Source of the DNA: Stieleria magnilauensis
Lineage (GTDB): Bacteria > Planctomycetota > Planctomycetia > Pirellulales > Pirellulaceae
DNA length: 64,000 nucleotides
Direction: 5' to 3'
Assembly: GCA_007753675.1 (NCBI GenBank)
Contig: CP036432.1
Location: forward strand, 4,190,394 to 4,254,393
Shown here: piece after piece, positions 42,842 through 50,826 of the stretch
How positions within the stretch are numbered: the first letter of the stretch is position 1
Layout: each line of letters opens with the position of its first letter
The notes under the pieces: model-generated
What the model was told of the DNA's origin: nothing
What the model saw: the letters and a program-made list of their open reading frames with translations, nothing else
Database searches by the model: none
Program-made: the position numbers and the translations under genes

Positions 42842-44239
42842 TCAATTCGCTCGCAGATCCAGGCAAACCAGTCGTGTCATGTCGCGGAGGATCAATCGGC
42901 CCGCGACCATCGCCATCGGGCCCCAGGCATCATGGCCGCCGGGTAGCACCTTGTGCCGGGCCAGTCGTTTGTAGCCGGACGGAGTCGCCTCGGCGGCCGT
43001 CAGCGTTGCGTCGTCGTCCAAGATCAGCAGCAGGTCGTCGGCGAACAGGTAGGGACCGAGTCCGAACCGATCGCCGCCGCTGTCCCAAACCTCATTGCCA
43101 TCGAGGTCCAAACAGACCATCGTTTTTGCGCCGACCTTTCGAATGCCGAACAGATGGCCGTCGCGGTAGATCGGTGTCTGTTGTTCGGAACTGAACTGTT
43201 TGGGCGTCAGTTCAAACAGGCTCTGGGCCTCGATCCCGCTGTCGGTCTTGACCAGTTGCAACATCAATGCTCCCGATCCATAGCCTCGGGACAGGAAAAG
43301 ACGATCATCGGGTAACACCACCGGTGACGGACTGGTGGCATTGATTTCTTTCCAGGCGGTCGTTTCCCAAAGCAGTGTTCCGTCGTCGGCCGCAACGCCG
43401 GCGACGCCGCCGCTGGCGCAGTAGACATACGTCCGACGTCCCTGCAACTCCATCGGAACGATAGAAACATGCGTCATGTTCCAGCCCTTAGGATTCGGTG
43501 ACTGCCAAATCACGTCGCCCGTCCGGTAATCAATCGCCATCAACATCGCGTCGCCACAAGGGGCAACGATCAAACGGTCTTGATCCACCAACGGGCATTG
43601 GCCGGTATACCATTCCGGCACTCGGGTTCCATGATCGCGTTCCAGATCGATTAACCAATGCGATTTTCCGGTCGCCGCATCCCAACACGCCAGATGACAA
43701 CGAGGTCCCATCGTGATCACGTAGTCACCGACGATGGTCGGCACCGTTCGTGTCATGCCGTGATGAAACGCGACGACCACGGGATAGCTGTTGCGCCAGA
43801 TTTCGCGGCCGTCGTCGAGAGACAAGCAACGCAGCGTGTCCGCTTCGGCTTCCTCGTCGTAATCCAACACGTAGACTCGCCCGTCGCTGATCGCGGCGCC
43901 GGCGTAACCCTCGGCGACGTCGATCGACCAGAGCACGGGGGGACCTTCGGCGGGCCAGGAGCGTGCCAACGGTGGGCCGCCGGTTGCAATCGAATCGCGG
44001 CCCGGACCGAGGAATCCTGGCCACTGGCCGGGAATTTCCGACGCGGTTCCAGGCCCGGCGATCGGCTGTCCCGGCTCGGGGCGAGCCGTCTGGCCGGACC
44101 GGTCGATCGTGCCGTCGCGTCCCGAAGTCCGCGGTTCCAGATCGCTCGGCGGCCCGGTCGCCAACCAGAACGCCAGCAACACGACTCCGACCGTCGCGGT
44201 CAGCGTGGGGAGAATCGCTTCGGGGGCGTGGACTTTCAC
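42842..44239 (-). CDS. PQQ-type beta-propeller protein, second copy (redox operon)
   Basis: 465 residues. Single N-terminal membrane segment (LTATVGVVLLAFWLA), a Pro/Gly-rich linker (about 30-70) and a seven- or eight-bladed propeller with GQWPGFLGPGRDSIATGG, VYVLDYDEEAEADTLRCLSL and HLACWDAATGKSHWLIDL. The opening W-P-x-F-x-G-x-x-R-D/N pattern is shared by planctomycete outer-membrane-side propellers. It lies 46 bases before the NHL gene. No quinone site can be assigned with certainty. Confidence 0.82.
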   Translation of the reverse strand: MKVHAPEAILPTLTATVGVVLLAFWLATGPPSDLEPRTSGRDGTIDRSGQTARPEPGQPIAGPGTASEIPGQWPGFLGPGRDSIATGGPPLARSWPAEGPPVLWSIDVAEGYAGAAISDGRVYVLDYDEEAEADTLRCLSLDDGREIWRNSYPVVVAFHHGMTRTVPTIVGDYVITMGPRCHLACWDAATGKSHWLIDLERDHGTRVPEWYTGQCPLVDQDRLIVAPCGDAMLMAIDYRTGDVIWQSPNPKGWNMTHVSIVPMELQGRRTYVYCASGGVAGVAADDGTLLWETTAWKEINATSPSPVVLPDDRLFLSRGYGSGALMLQLVKTDSGIEAQSLFELTPKQFSSEQQTPIYRDGHLFGIRKVGAKTMVCLDLDGNEVWDSGGDRFGLGPYLFADDLLLILDDDATLTAAEATPSGYKRLARHKVLPGGHDAWGPMAMVAGRLILRDMTRLVCLDLRAN

Positions 44240-44267
44240 AGGAACTACCTAGACAAACTCAACGAAC

Positions 44268-45563
44268 TCACTTGCCGATGCAATACAGATGCTCTTCCGT
44301 GCGGATAAAGATTTGTCCCTCCGAGAACGCAGGCGTCGCGTTGGTCACGCCGCCCAAGTCGTTGCTGGCAACCTCTTCGTACTCTTGCGGGTTGGGCTTC
44401 AAAACGATCGTCGAGCCGCGTTGGCTGAGCGCGTACAAGTGCCCACCGGCCAGCACCATCGACGCCCAATGATCCTTCGCTCGACTCTTCCACGTACTCT
44501 CGCCCGTTTCGGCATTCAAACATTCCAGCGTGCCGGGACCGGAGTTGGGTCGAAAGATGTGACCGTCGACCAAGACGCCCGTGCCGACGCTGCTCGGGTT
44601 CCGTTTCTCGACGTGCCACAGCCGATTCGATGCGGTGACGTTGCCGGTGCCGCCCAGCTTGAAACCCATCGCCGGACCGCGCAGGTCGGCCATGGCGAAA
44701 CCGATGCCCTCACCGATCAGCGGTGAAGAGCTGACCACGTCGTAACGCGAACCGTTCAATCCGTCGCACCACCACATCAGATCGCCGCTATCGAGATCGT
44801 AGGCGTTCACTCGCGTGCTCATGGCACAGATCACCTGCGGTCGGCCATCGACTTGGGCGACCACCGGCGTACTCCATGACCCGACGTCGTCGGGGCTCTT
44901 GTCGCCGCTGTAGGCTTCGTCGGTTTCCCACAGGGTCTTGCCGCTGGCCAAGTCAATCGCGGTCAAAAAAACGCGTTCTCCCGGGCCCGTTTGCAGCAGG
45001 ACCTTGTCCTTGTAAATGATCGGCGACGAGCCATAACCCCAGATGTGTTTGAACTCGCCCAGATCGCGCGACCAAAGCGGCTTTCCGGCAAAGTCATAGG
45101 CGTGCAATCCCGCCGAACCATGCCAGACAACGACGTGCTCGCCATCGGAGGCGGGCGTCGTGCTGCCGAACGGGTTCTTTGAATGCGTGATGTCTTCACC
45201 AAACTCGACCGTCCGCGTCCAGAGCAGCTTTCCGTCGCTGCGGTCGACGCAAAGCAGACTGCGTTGGCGACCGTCCTCGGTGGCGCTGGTGAGGAACACA
45301 CGTCCGCCCGAAACGATCGGACTGCCGGCTCCGGCGTCGGGAAGATCGACTTTCCACTTGATGTTTTCTTGCGGACTCCATGTCAACGGATAGTCAACGC
45401 CCTCGGCCACCCCGTTCCCATTGGCCCCGCGGAACTGTGGCCAATCGCCGGCGTTCGCACCCGGTGCCGCCCAGATCGGTGCCGTCCAAATCGCGGCCGG
45501 CCAAACTGCCGCCACGACGATGACCACCAAGCCCATGGTCAGTCCACCTCTCAACTTCGTCAT
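44268..45563 (-). CDS. PQQ-type beta-propeller protein, third copy (redox operon)
   Basis: 431 residues from the Met ending at 45563 (AGAGGGA about 7 bases before); an upstream Met at 45608 adds 15 residues before the signal peptide and is rejected. Signal peptide LTMGLVVIVVAAVWPAAIW. Propeller blades: GDWPQFRGANGNGVAEGVDY, RSLLCVDRSDGKLLWTRTVE, HVVVWHGSAGLHAYDFAGK and TLECLNAETGESTWKSRAK. First gene of the nine-gene operon, so its upstream region (45564 on) should hold the promoter. No membrane anchor beyond the signal, so it may be periplasmic. Confidence 0.82.
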   Translation of the reverse strand: MTKLRGGLTMGLVVIVVAAVWPAAIWTAPIWAAPGANAGDWPQFRGANGNGVAEGVDYPLTWSPQENIKWKVDLPDAGAGSPIVSGGRVFLTSATEDGRQRSLLCVDRSDGKLLWTRTVEFGEDITHSKNPFGSTTPASDGEHVVVWHGSAGLHAYDFAGKPLWSRDLGEFKHIWGYGSSPIIYKDKVLLQTGPGERVFLTAIDLASGKTLWETDEAYSGDKSPDDVGSWSTPVVAQVDGRPQVICAMSTRVNAYDLDSGDLMWWCDGLNGSRYDVVSSSPLIGEGIGFAMADLRGPAMGFKLGGTGNVTASNRLWHVEKRNPSSVGTGVLVDGHIFRPNSGPGTLECLNAETGESTWKSRAKDHWASMVLAGGHLYALSQRGSTIVLKPNPQEYEEVASNDLGGVTNATPAFSEGQIFIRTEEHLYCIGK

Positions 45564-45759
45564 CCGCTGGTCCCTCTTCGTGATACACCTGTTACGTCGA
45601 TCCCCCAAATGGTTTTTCTCCGTCCATCACTACCGCACGTCGTGTTCCGACCCCGTTAAAACTTGGCGTGTGGCGCGACGCCGATCCCTGATGCGGGTGA
45701 TTGCCAGAGTTTGCCGGGAAAAGCCTGGGAATCTCACGCCGCCAGCCAATCCTGTCGGG

Positions 45760-45891
45760 CAACGCTGTGAAGCATTTATTCCCTGCGTTTGACGAGGTGT
45801 TAGCGGCAGGGCGCAAGCCCTCCGATCCCTCATCGTTCCCGAAACACCGGAGGGCTCGCGCCCTACCGCTAAAAAATGCTTCACAGCGTTG
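45760..45891. mobile_element. MITE-like element, family B copy 1 (132 bp)
   Basis: Perfect 17-base terminal inverted repeats CAACGCTGTGAAGCATT and AATGCTTCACAGCGTTG. An inner imperfect inverted repeat TTAGCGGCAGGGCGC / GCGCCCTACCGCTAA folds the rest. It is bordered on both sides by the direct repeat CCTGTCGGG (45751-45759 and 45892-45900), a 9-base target duplication. No coding capacity. The flanks (45564-45750, 45901-46081) hold nothing else recognisable. Confidence 0.88.
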
Positions 45892-46081
45892 CCTGTCGGG
45901 GTGGAAAAAGATCTACATGCGAAACGAATTGCAGAGCGTCGCAACGAAGACGTGAGACAACGCGTCACGAAATGTTGCGATGCCTCAGCGAGCGCGGGCG
46001 GATACGCACGCGGCTATGTCGCACAGAGATCAAGAGTCTTCGCCGCTTCCGCTACCGGTGGGCGGACGAGATTCCCCCGTT

Positions 46082-46918
46082 TTAATGAAACAAGAACAGC
46101 GGCAGATGCGACGCTTCGATCAACGTCTGGGTGAACGATCCGAGCAACACCTCGCGGATCCGTGAATGGCCACACGATCCTGCGACCAGCAGCCCCGCGT
46201 CCACCTCGGCGGCGAGACTCAACAACGCCTGTTCGACCTTCGTTTCCCCTTCGATCGCGTGCAGCTGCCCGTCAATGCCGTGAAGCTGTAGAAAATCAAT
46301 GGCGGGCTGCGCGATCATCCGGGCCGATTCGACTGAAGCCGCCGCGGTCGCGACGTGGACCTTTCTGCCCGCGCCCAGACCCAACGTGACGAACGCCAAC
46401 AGCGCTTGTCCGGCCGGCCGGCTGCCGTCATAGGCAATCAGCACATGGTCTTGCTGAGGCAGTGACAGGGGCACCGTGATCAGCGGACGCGGAGCCTGAC
46501 GGAGCACCTTGCCCAAGGTGCTGTTGGCGGACGTTGCCGATTCCAAGGGCGTATCGCGGCTCAGGATGACCAGGTCCGATCGTTGGGCCTCCGTCACGAT
46601 CTGCTCTGCCACATCCCCGCTTTTCCCACAACACTCCGCGCTGATCCCGGCAGTGCGACATCGCTGCTGGAAAGCGTCCAGGTTTTGCCGGGCCCGTTCG
46701 CGCAGCTGCCGGATCTCCCGTCGACGCTCCGCCTCGGCCGTCTCATCGGCGACGCCATAGATCGCAAGTTCCGTGTCGTCTTCGTCGACAATGTCGATGC
46801 CCACCAATCGGCATCCGTAGCGGCTGGCGAATTGAATCGAAAAATCCACGGCCACGTGACCGTTGGCGGAGCCGCCCACCCCGACCAACACGCGTTGCAG
46901 GTTCGAGACTTGGTTCAT
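46082..46918 (-). CDS. Universal stress protein with two Usp domains
   Basis: 278 residues from the Met ending at 46918 (AAGGAAA about 5 bases before); a start at 47026 is unlikely. Domain 1 (about 8-142) begins QRVLVGVGGSANGHVAVDF. Domain 2 (about 150-278) ends with the ATP-binding pattern GSCGHSRIREVLLGSFTQTL. The equivalent loop in domain 1 (SRDTPLESATSANSTLGKVL) is degenerate, so probably only the second half binds nucleotide. It is divergent from the small stress-type genes at 47.3 kb. Confidence 0.88.
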   Translation of the reverse strand: MNQVSNLQRVLVGVGGSANGHVAVDFSIQFASRYGCRLVGIDIVDEDDTELAIYGVADETAEAERRREIRQLRERARQNLDAFQQRCRTAGISAECCGKSGDVAEQIVTEAQRSDLVILSRDTPLESATSANSTLGKVLRQAPRPLITVPLSLPQQDHVLIAYDGSRPAGQALLAFVTLGLGAGRKVHVATAAASVESARMIAQPAIDFLQLHGIDGQLHAIEGETKVEQALLSLAAEVDAGLLVAGSCGHSRIREVLLGSFTQTLIEASHLPLFLFH

Positions 46919-47289
46919 TGAATTTCCTTCTTGCTCGACGGTGGCAAAACGATGCGCATTGTCGCAAATCGTGCGCCATGCCGTGACAGGTTGTTTGCGA
47001 CAACGAGTCACCCGCGACGGCTCCACTCCGCCTCACACCGCTCTTCATCTCTTCATCATACCCGCTCACATCCGTTCGAGTGCATTGACGATCGGCCCTT
47101 GCTCGGTTCTCGACCACGGTGGGTTCCCGGCATCCAGGCAAACCGATCCAACCCGGTGATTTACGGGCTTTTCGCTTTGGATTCACGCAAACATTTGATT
47201 TGGCACGGCAATCGCGTCGGTCGGTTGGCACTCGGCAAGTGGTGAAGTCCACCGCTTTGAAACAACCTGTTTAAACCCTGGAGATTGAC
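46919..47289. promoter_or_regulatory. Divergent intergenic region with a sigma-54-like site
   Basis: 371 bases between the Usp gene and the DUF1328 gene. At 47200-47215 the sequence TTGGCACGGCAATCGC matches the sigma-54 -24/-12 pattern (TTGGCACG, N4, TTGC) with one mismatch in the -12 box, 75 bases before the DUF1328 ATG. No enhancer-type site could be identified. Nothing else is evident. Confidence 0.35.
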
Positions 47290-47457
47290 ATGTTGAGTTG
47301 GGCACTAACCTTTTTGGTGATTGCATTGATCGCCGCCGTCCTCGGATTCGGCGGCCTCGCCGGAACCGCTGCCACCATCGCAAAAATATTGTTCGTCGTG
47401 TTCCTGGTGTTGTTCATCATCGGACTGATCATGGGGCGCCGCGGTCCGGCCGTCTGA
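47290..47457 (+). CDS. DUF1328 small membrane protein
   Basis: 55 residues, made almost entirely of two membrane segments: [20 protein letters not shown], then [20 protein letters not shown] and the end [13 protein letters not shown]. This pattern, with the central [10 protein letters not shown] turn, is diagnostic for DUF1328 (YtjA-like) proteins, which are often linked to stress or osmotic genes. GGAG 8 bases before the ATG supports the start. It lies first in a row of plus-strand small genes. Confidence 0.88.
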   Translation: MLSWALTFLVIALIAAVLGFGGLAGTAATIAKILFVVFLVLFIIGLIMGRRGPAV

Positions 47458-47607
47458 CCGCTGGGCAACCACTGGCGATGCCACGGTGACCGTGGACCTA
47501 TGCGTTGCAGGGTCCAAGTGCCCGACATTTTGACGACAGACATTCCAGTCACTGCAAACCGTCAGTTTCTGTCCGTTTAGCTCTCAATCGTTTTTTGGAG
47601 AAAGGTG

Positions 47608-47850
47608 ATGCGCGCGATCATTGGTATAGCAATCCTTCTGCTCGTTCTGGCTTGGGTCGGCTGGGTTCAATTCAGTTCACCCGAGGGTGATCCGACGATG
47701 CGCGTCGATACCGACAAAGTTCGGCAAGACACCGCCGTGATCGTCGAGAAGTCCAAACAGGTGCTCGACGAAACGGCGGAGAAAGTGGATGCCAGCCTGG
47801 ACACCGAACCGCATGACCATGACACCGAACCAGTTGAGACGGAACAGTAG
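47608..47850 (+). CDS. Small single-span membrane protein, unknown
   Basis: 80 residues from ATG 47608, preceded by GGAGAAAGG. One membrane segment (AIIGIAILLLVLAWVGWVQF) and then an acidic, helical outer part (DTDKVRQDTAVIVEKSKQVL) ending in His/Asp/Glu-rich sequence. No family recognised. It may be co-expressed with the DUF1328 gene 150 bases upstream. Confidence 0.7.
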   Translation: MRAIIGIAILLLVLAWVGWVQFSSPEGDPTMRVDTDKVRQDTAVIVEKSKQVLDETAEKVDASLDTEPHDHDTEPVETEQ

Positions 47851-47971
47851 CAGTCGACGCGGGCAACATGCATTGCACGCCTTGCGTCATCCGATGGAGC
47901 CACGCCCCCTGACGATTGACGACATTCTGTGATCGCGACGATCCAACCATTTTCAGCCTTGGAGACAAACC

Positions 47972-48553
47972 ATGACCAACCGATTGTGCGCCGTGCTGGC
48001 GATTGTGTGCAGTTCCATGTTCGCCGTCGCGCCGGCGCCCGCCGAAGAGAAACAGGCCGAAGAGAAACAGGCCGAAGAGAAACAGGCCCACGAGAAGCCG
48101 AATGATACGCTGATCGAAAAGCTGCAAGGTCGCTGGGAAGTTGTCTCGGGGGTCAACCAGGGCCGCGAGCTGAGCGAATTGGAGGTCGAGGGGACCTATG
48201 TCACGATCTCGATCAATCGGATTGTCACCTATGATCGTGACGACCAACAGCGGTTTCGCGCCGTATTTCGCATCGACTCGTCCGCCAAGCCCGCGAAGAT
48301 CACGATGACATCGGTGCCACAGCTGGCCAGACCCAGCGAGATCGACCCGCCACCGAAACCGGACGCGGCGGTCGCGGAGGGCATCATCCGATTCGACAAC
48401 GATCATCGTTGGACGTTGTGCTACGCACTGAACGGCGCCGATCGGCCGAAGGACTTCCAGTCGCCCAAAGGCAGCAAGAACATGCTGCTGACCTTGGAAC
48501 GAAAACCTGGCGATCCGACTCCCGATGAGTTAACCAAGAACAAGTCCAACTAG
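47972..48553 (+). CDS. TIGR03067 domain protein, secreted
   Basis: 193 residues. Signal peptide (LCAVLAIVCSSMFAVAPAPA), then a short array of three AEEKQ repeats (about 24-38) encoded by a 15-base DNA repeat, then the domain LIEKLQGRWEVVSGVNQGRE and GIIRFDNDHRWTLCYALNG typical of TIGR03067, a planctomycete-rich lipocalin-like family of unknown function. GGAG lies 8 bases before the ATG. The repeat array could vary in number. Confidence 0.82.
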   Translation: MTNRLCAVLAIVCSSMFAVAPAPAEEKQAEEKQAEEKQAHEKPNDTLIEKLQGRWEVVSGVNQGRELSELEVEGTYVTISINRIVTYDRDDQQRFRAVFRIDSSAKPAKITMTSVPQLARPSEIDPPPKPDAAVAEGIIRFDNDHRWTLCYALNGADRPKDFQSPKGSKNMLLTLERKPGDPTPDELTKNKSN

Positions 48554-48619
48554 TGTGCTTTTTCTCGCCACCTTTTTCGGTCGTGGGTACGGTGACGAGT
48601 CCTGTTGAAAGTTGAAACC

Positions 48620-49120
48620 ATGCTTGACTCCGTTGATTTAGCGAACCTGCAAGCGATCGCGATCTCGGCCGCGTGCGGTGGGGTGCTCGGGATCGAGCGT
48701 GAAATCGCCGGTAAACCCGCCGGGATCCGCACGCACATTTTTGTCTGCGCCGGATCGGCCCTGATGATGATTCTGGGTCAAGAAATCGTTAATCAATTTG
48801 AGCAGCAGGAAACCGACTCCCTGCTCAAGGCGGACCCGATTCGGATTCTGCAAGCGATCGTCGTCGGCATCAGTTTTCTTGGCGCGGGGACGATCGTGCA
48901 TCAAAAAGGCGAGGGCGTGGAGGGGTTGACGACCGCTGCCACGATCTACCTGACCGCCGGGATCGGTGTGGCCGTTGCGGTCGACCGTCTGGGGCTCGCG
49001 TTGGCGGTCACCGGACTCGCCATCGCCGCCTTGTTATTGCTGGGTCTTGTCGAACGCAAGATTCAGTTGTTCAACGATGCCGGCAAAGAAAGAAAAAAAG
49101 ACTCCGACGATCGCAGGTGA
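48620..49120 (+). CDS. MgtC/SapB family membrane protein
   Basis: 166 residues from ATG 48620. Four to five membrane segments; the family signature is clear in AISAACGGVLGIEREIAGKP, AGIRTHIFVCAGSALMMI, ISFLGAGTIVHQKGEGVEG and LTTAATIYLTAGIGVAVA. MgtC proteins affect Mg2+ stress, ATP synthase or membrane potential. This one is short and lacks the C-terminal ACT-like domain, as do SapB-type members. Confidence 0.9.
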   Translation: MLDSVDLANLQAIAISAACGGVLGIEREIAGKPAGIRTHIFVCAGSALMMILGQEIVNQFEQQETDSLLKADPIRILQAIVVGISFLGAGTIVHQKGEGVEGLTTAATIYLTAGIGVAVAVDRLGLALAVTGLAIAALLLLGLVERKIQLFNDAGKERKKDSDDRR

Positions 49121-49197
49121 ATTCGTGCAGCCATCCGCGTTCACCGTCATGATGGTCTGATGACCGCTTCGCTCACCGCTCTTCAAACACGCCACCG

Positions 49198-50568
49198 ATG
49201 ACCATTGCCAGCATCAATCCAGCGACTAACCAAACGATCCAGGAATTCGCACCGCTCACCAAGGACGACGTGATCACCGCGATCAGCGTCGCCGACACCG
49301 CCTACCAGGACTGGCGTCGGAAGAGCTTTGCAGACCGCAAACGATGTTTGCTGCGGTTCGCCGAGTTGCTCCGCGCCGACGCCGACGAGTATGCCCGCAC
49401 GATCACGCTGGACATGGGAAAACGGATTTCCGAGAGCCAGTACGAAATCGAATACTGCGCCAAGATCGCGGAGTTTTATGCCCACGGCGCCGAACGTTTT
49501 TTGGCGGACCAACCGATGGAAGTCGAAGGCGTCGATGCCTACCTCCATTACGAACCGCTGGGCGTCGTGATGGGCGTGATGCCGTGGAATTTCCCCTTCT
49601 ATCAAGTCGTCCGCTTCGCAACGCCGAACATCATGGCCGGCAACACCGTGTTGGTCAAACACGCCAGCAACGTTCCCCAGTGTGCCAAGACGATTGAAGA
49701 ACTGTTCTCTCGGTGCGGATTGTTACGGGGCGTGTACACCAACCTGTTTATTCCGTCGGAGTTTGTGGAACGGATTGTCTCCGACGCGCGGGTCCAGGGG
49801 ATCTCATTGACCGGCAGCGAACCGGCCGGCGCGGCGGTCGCGGCACTGGCCGGCAAGAACCTGAAACGCAGCGTGCTCGAACTGGGCGGCAATGACCCCT
49901 TCATCGTGCTCGAAGACGCGGACTTGGATGAGGTGATTCCCCAAGCCGTCAAAGGTCGCATGGTCAACGCCGGGCAATCGTGTGTCGCGTCCAAGCGGTT
50001 CATCGTCGTCGAATCGGTCGCCGATAGGTTTTTGACCGGATTCAAAGAACAGTTGTCCGAGCTGAAGATGGGCGATCCGATGGACGAAGCCACCACGTTG
50101 GCTCCATTGTCGAGCGAGGAGGCGGCGGTGAAGTTACAAAAACAAGTCCAAGCATCCATCGACGCCGGCGCCACGGTCCTCTTGGGAGGCGATCGGCCGG
50201 ACCGCGATGGCGCCTACTTCAATCCCACGCTGCTGACCGACGTCACACCGGACATGCCCACGTTTGATCAAGAGTTGTTCGGACCGGTCGCGACCGTGTA
50301 CGTCGTCAAAGACGAGGCCGCAGCGATCGAGTTGGCCAATCAATCCTCCTACGGTCTCGGCGGCAGCGTCTTCACCGCCGACGTCCAACGCGGTCGCCGC
50401 GTCGCCGAGCAGATCGAAACCGGAATGGTGTTCGTCAACCAACCCACTCGATCACAAGCGGAACTGCCGTTCGGCGGAATTAAAAACAGCGGCTACGGCC
50501 GGGAGCTGTCCCACTTGGGCATTCTCGAATTCGTCAACAAGAAGCTGATCCACCTGGGTAAGAAATAG
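49198..50568 (+). CDS. NAD(P)-dependent aldehyde dehydrogenase (succinate-semialdehyde type)
   Basis: 456 residues. Conserved ALDH motifs: GVVMGVMPWNFPFYQVVRFA near residue 123, Glu in VLELGGNDPFIVLEDADLD near 222, and catalytic Cys in VNAGQSCVASKRFIVVE near 263. The short start and the spacing match the Sad/GabD2 group that oxidises succinate semialdehyde. Unlike the BMC enzyme it has no N-terminal targeting helix and uses hydrolysis, not CoA. No related pathway gene adjoins it. Confidence 0.9.
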   Translation: MTIASINPATNQTIQEFAPLTKDDVITAISVADTAYQDWRRKSFADRKRCLLRFAELLRADADEYARTITLDMGKRISESQYEIEYCAKIAEFYAHGAERFLADQPMEVEGVDAYLHYEPLGVVMGVMPWNFPFYQVVRFATPNIMAGNTVLVKHASNVPQCAKTIEELFSRCGLLRGVYTNLFIPSEFVERIVSDARVQGISLTGSEPAGAAVAALAGKNLKRSVLELGGNDPFIVLEDADLDEVIPQAVKGRMVNAGQSCVASKRFIVVESVADRFLTGFKEQLSELKMGDPMDEATTLAPLSSEEAAVKLQKQVQASIDAGATVLLGGDRPDRDGAYFNPTLLTDVTPDMPTFDQELFGPVATVYVVKDEAAAIELANQSSYGLGGSVFTADVQRGRRVAEQIETGMVFVNQPTRSQAELPFGGIKNSGYGRELSHLGILEFVNKKLIHLGKK

Positions 50569-50637
50569 CTTGAAGGCTTTTCCCCAGGTCCATCGATTGT
50601 GGCTCACGCCATCAACAGACGCGTCAAGAGATTCGGC

Positions 50638-50687
50638 GTAGGTCAGGCTGTGCCTGACGCCCTTCTGGCATGCACAGCATGCCCTAC
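50638..50687. repeat. Palindromic element, family C copy 2
   Basis: Left arm GTAGGTCAGGCTGTGCCTGAC and right arm GGCATGCACAGCATGCCCTAC, each 21 bases, are imperfect inverted copies with 8 bases between them. This is the most compact of the three copies in the window. It lies 70 bases after the aldehyde dehydrogenase stop. Confidence 0.7.
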
Positions 50688-50826
50688 GCGGCTACGGCAT
50701 CCGGAAGGCGTCCTGAAAACGAAGCTCCGGGTTGATACGGCGTATAATCGGCCGGGCAAATCGCGATGAACCGCACGTCCATGGGGTCCACGTTCCAACA
50801 CCCTGCCGCACCGAGTTTCCCCGACC

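Noticed and set aside
46448..46661. Alternative frames overlapping the Usp gene
   Set aside because: They lie inside a gene with a clear two-domain Usp pattern and show no features of their own.
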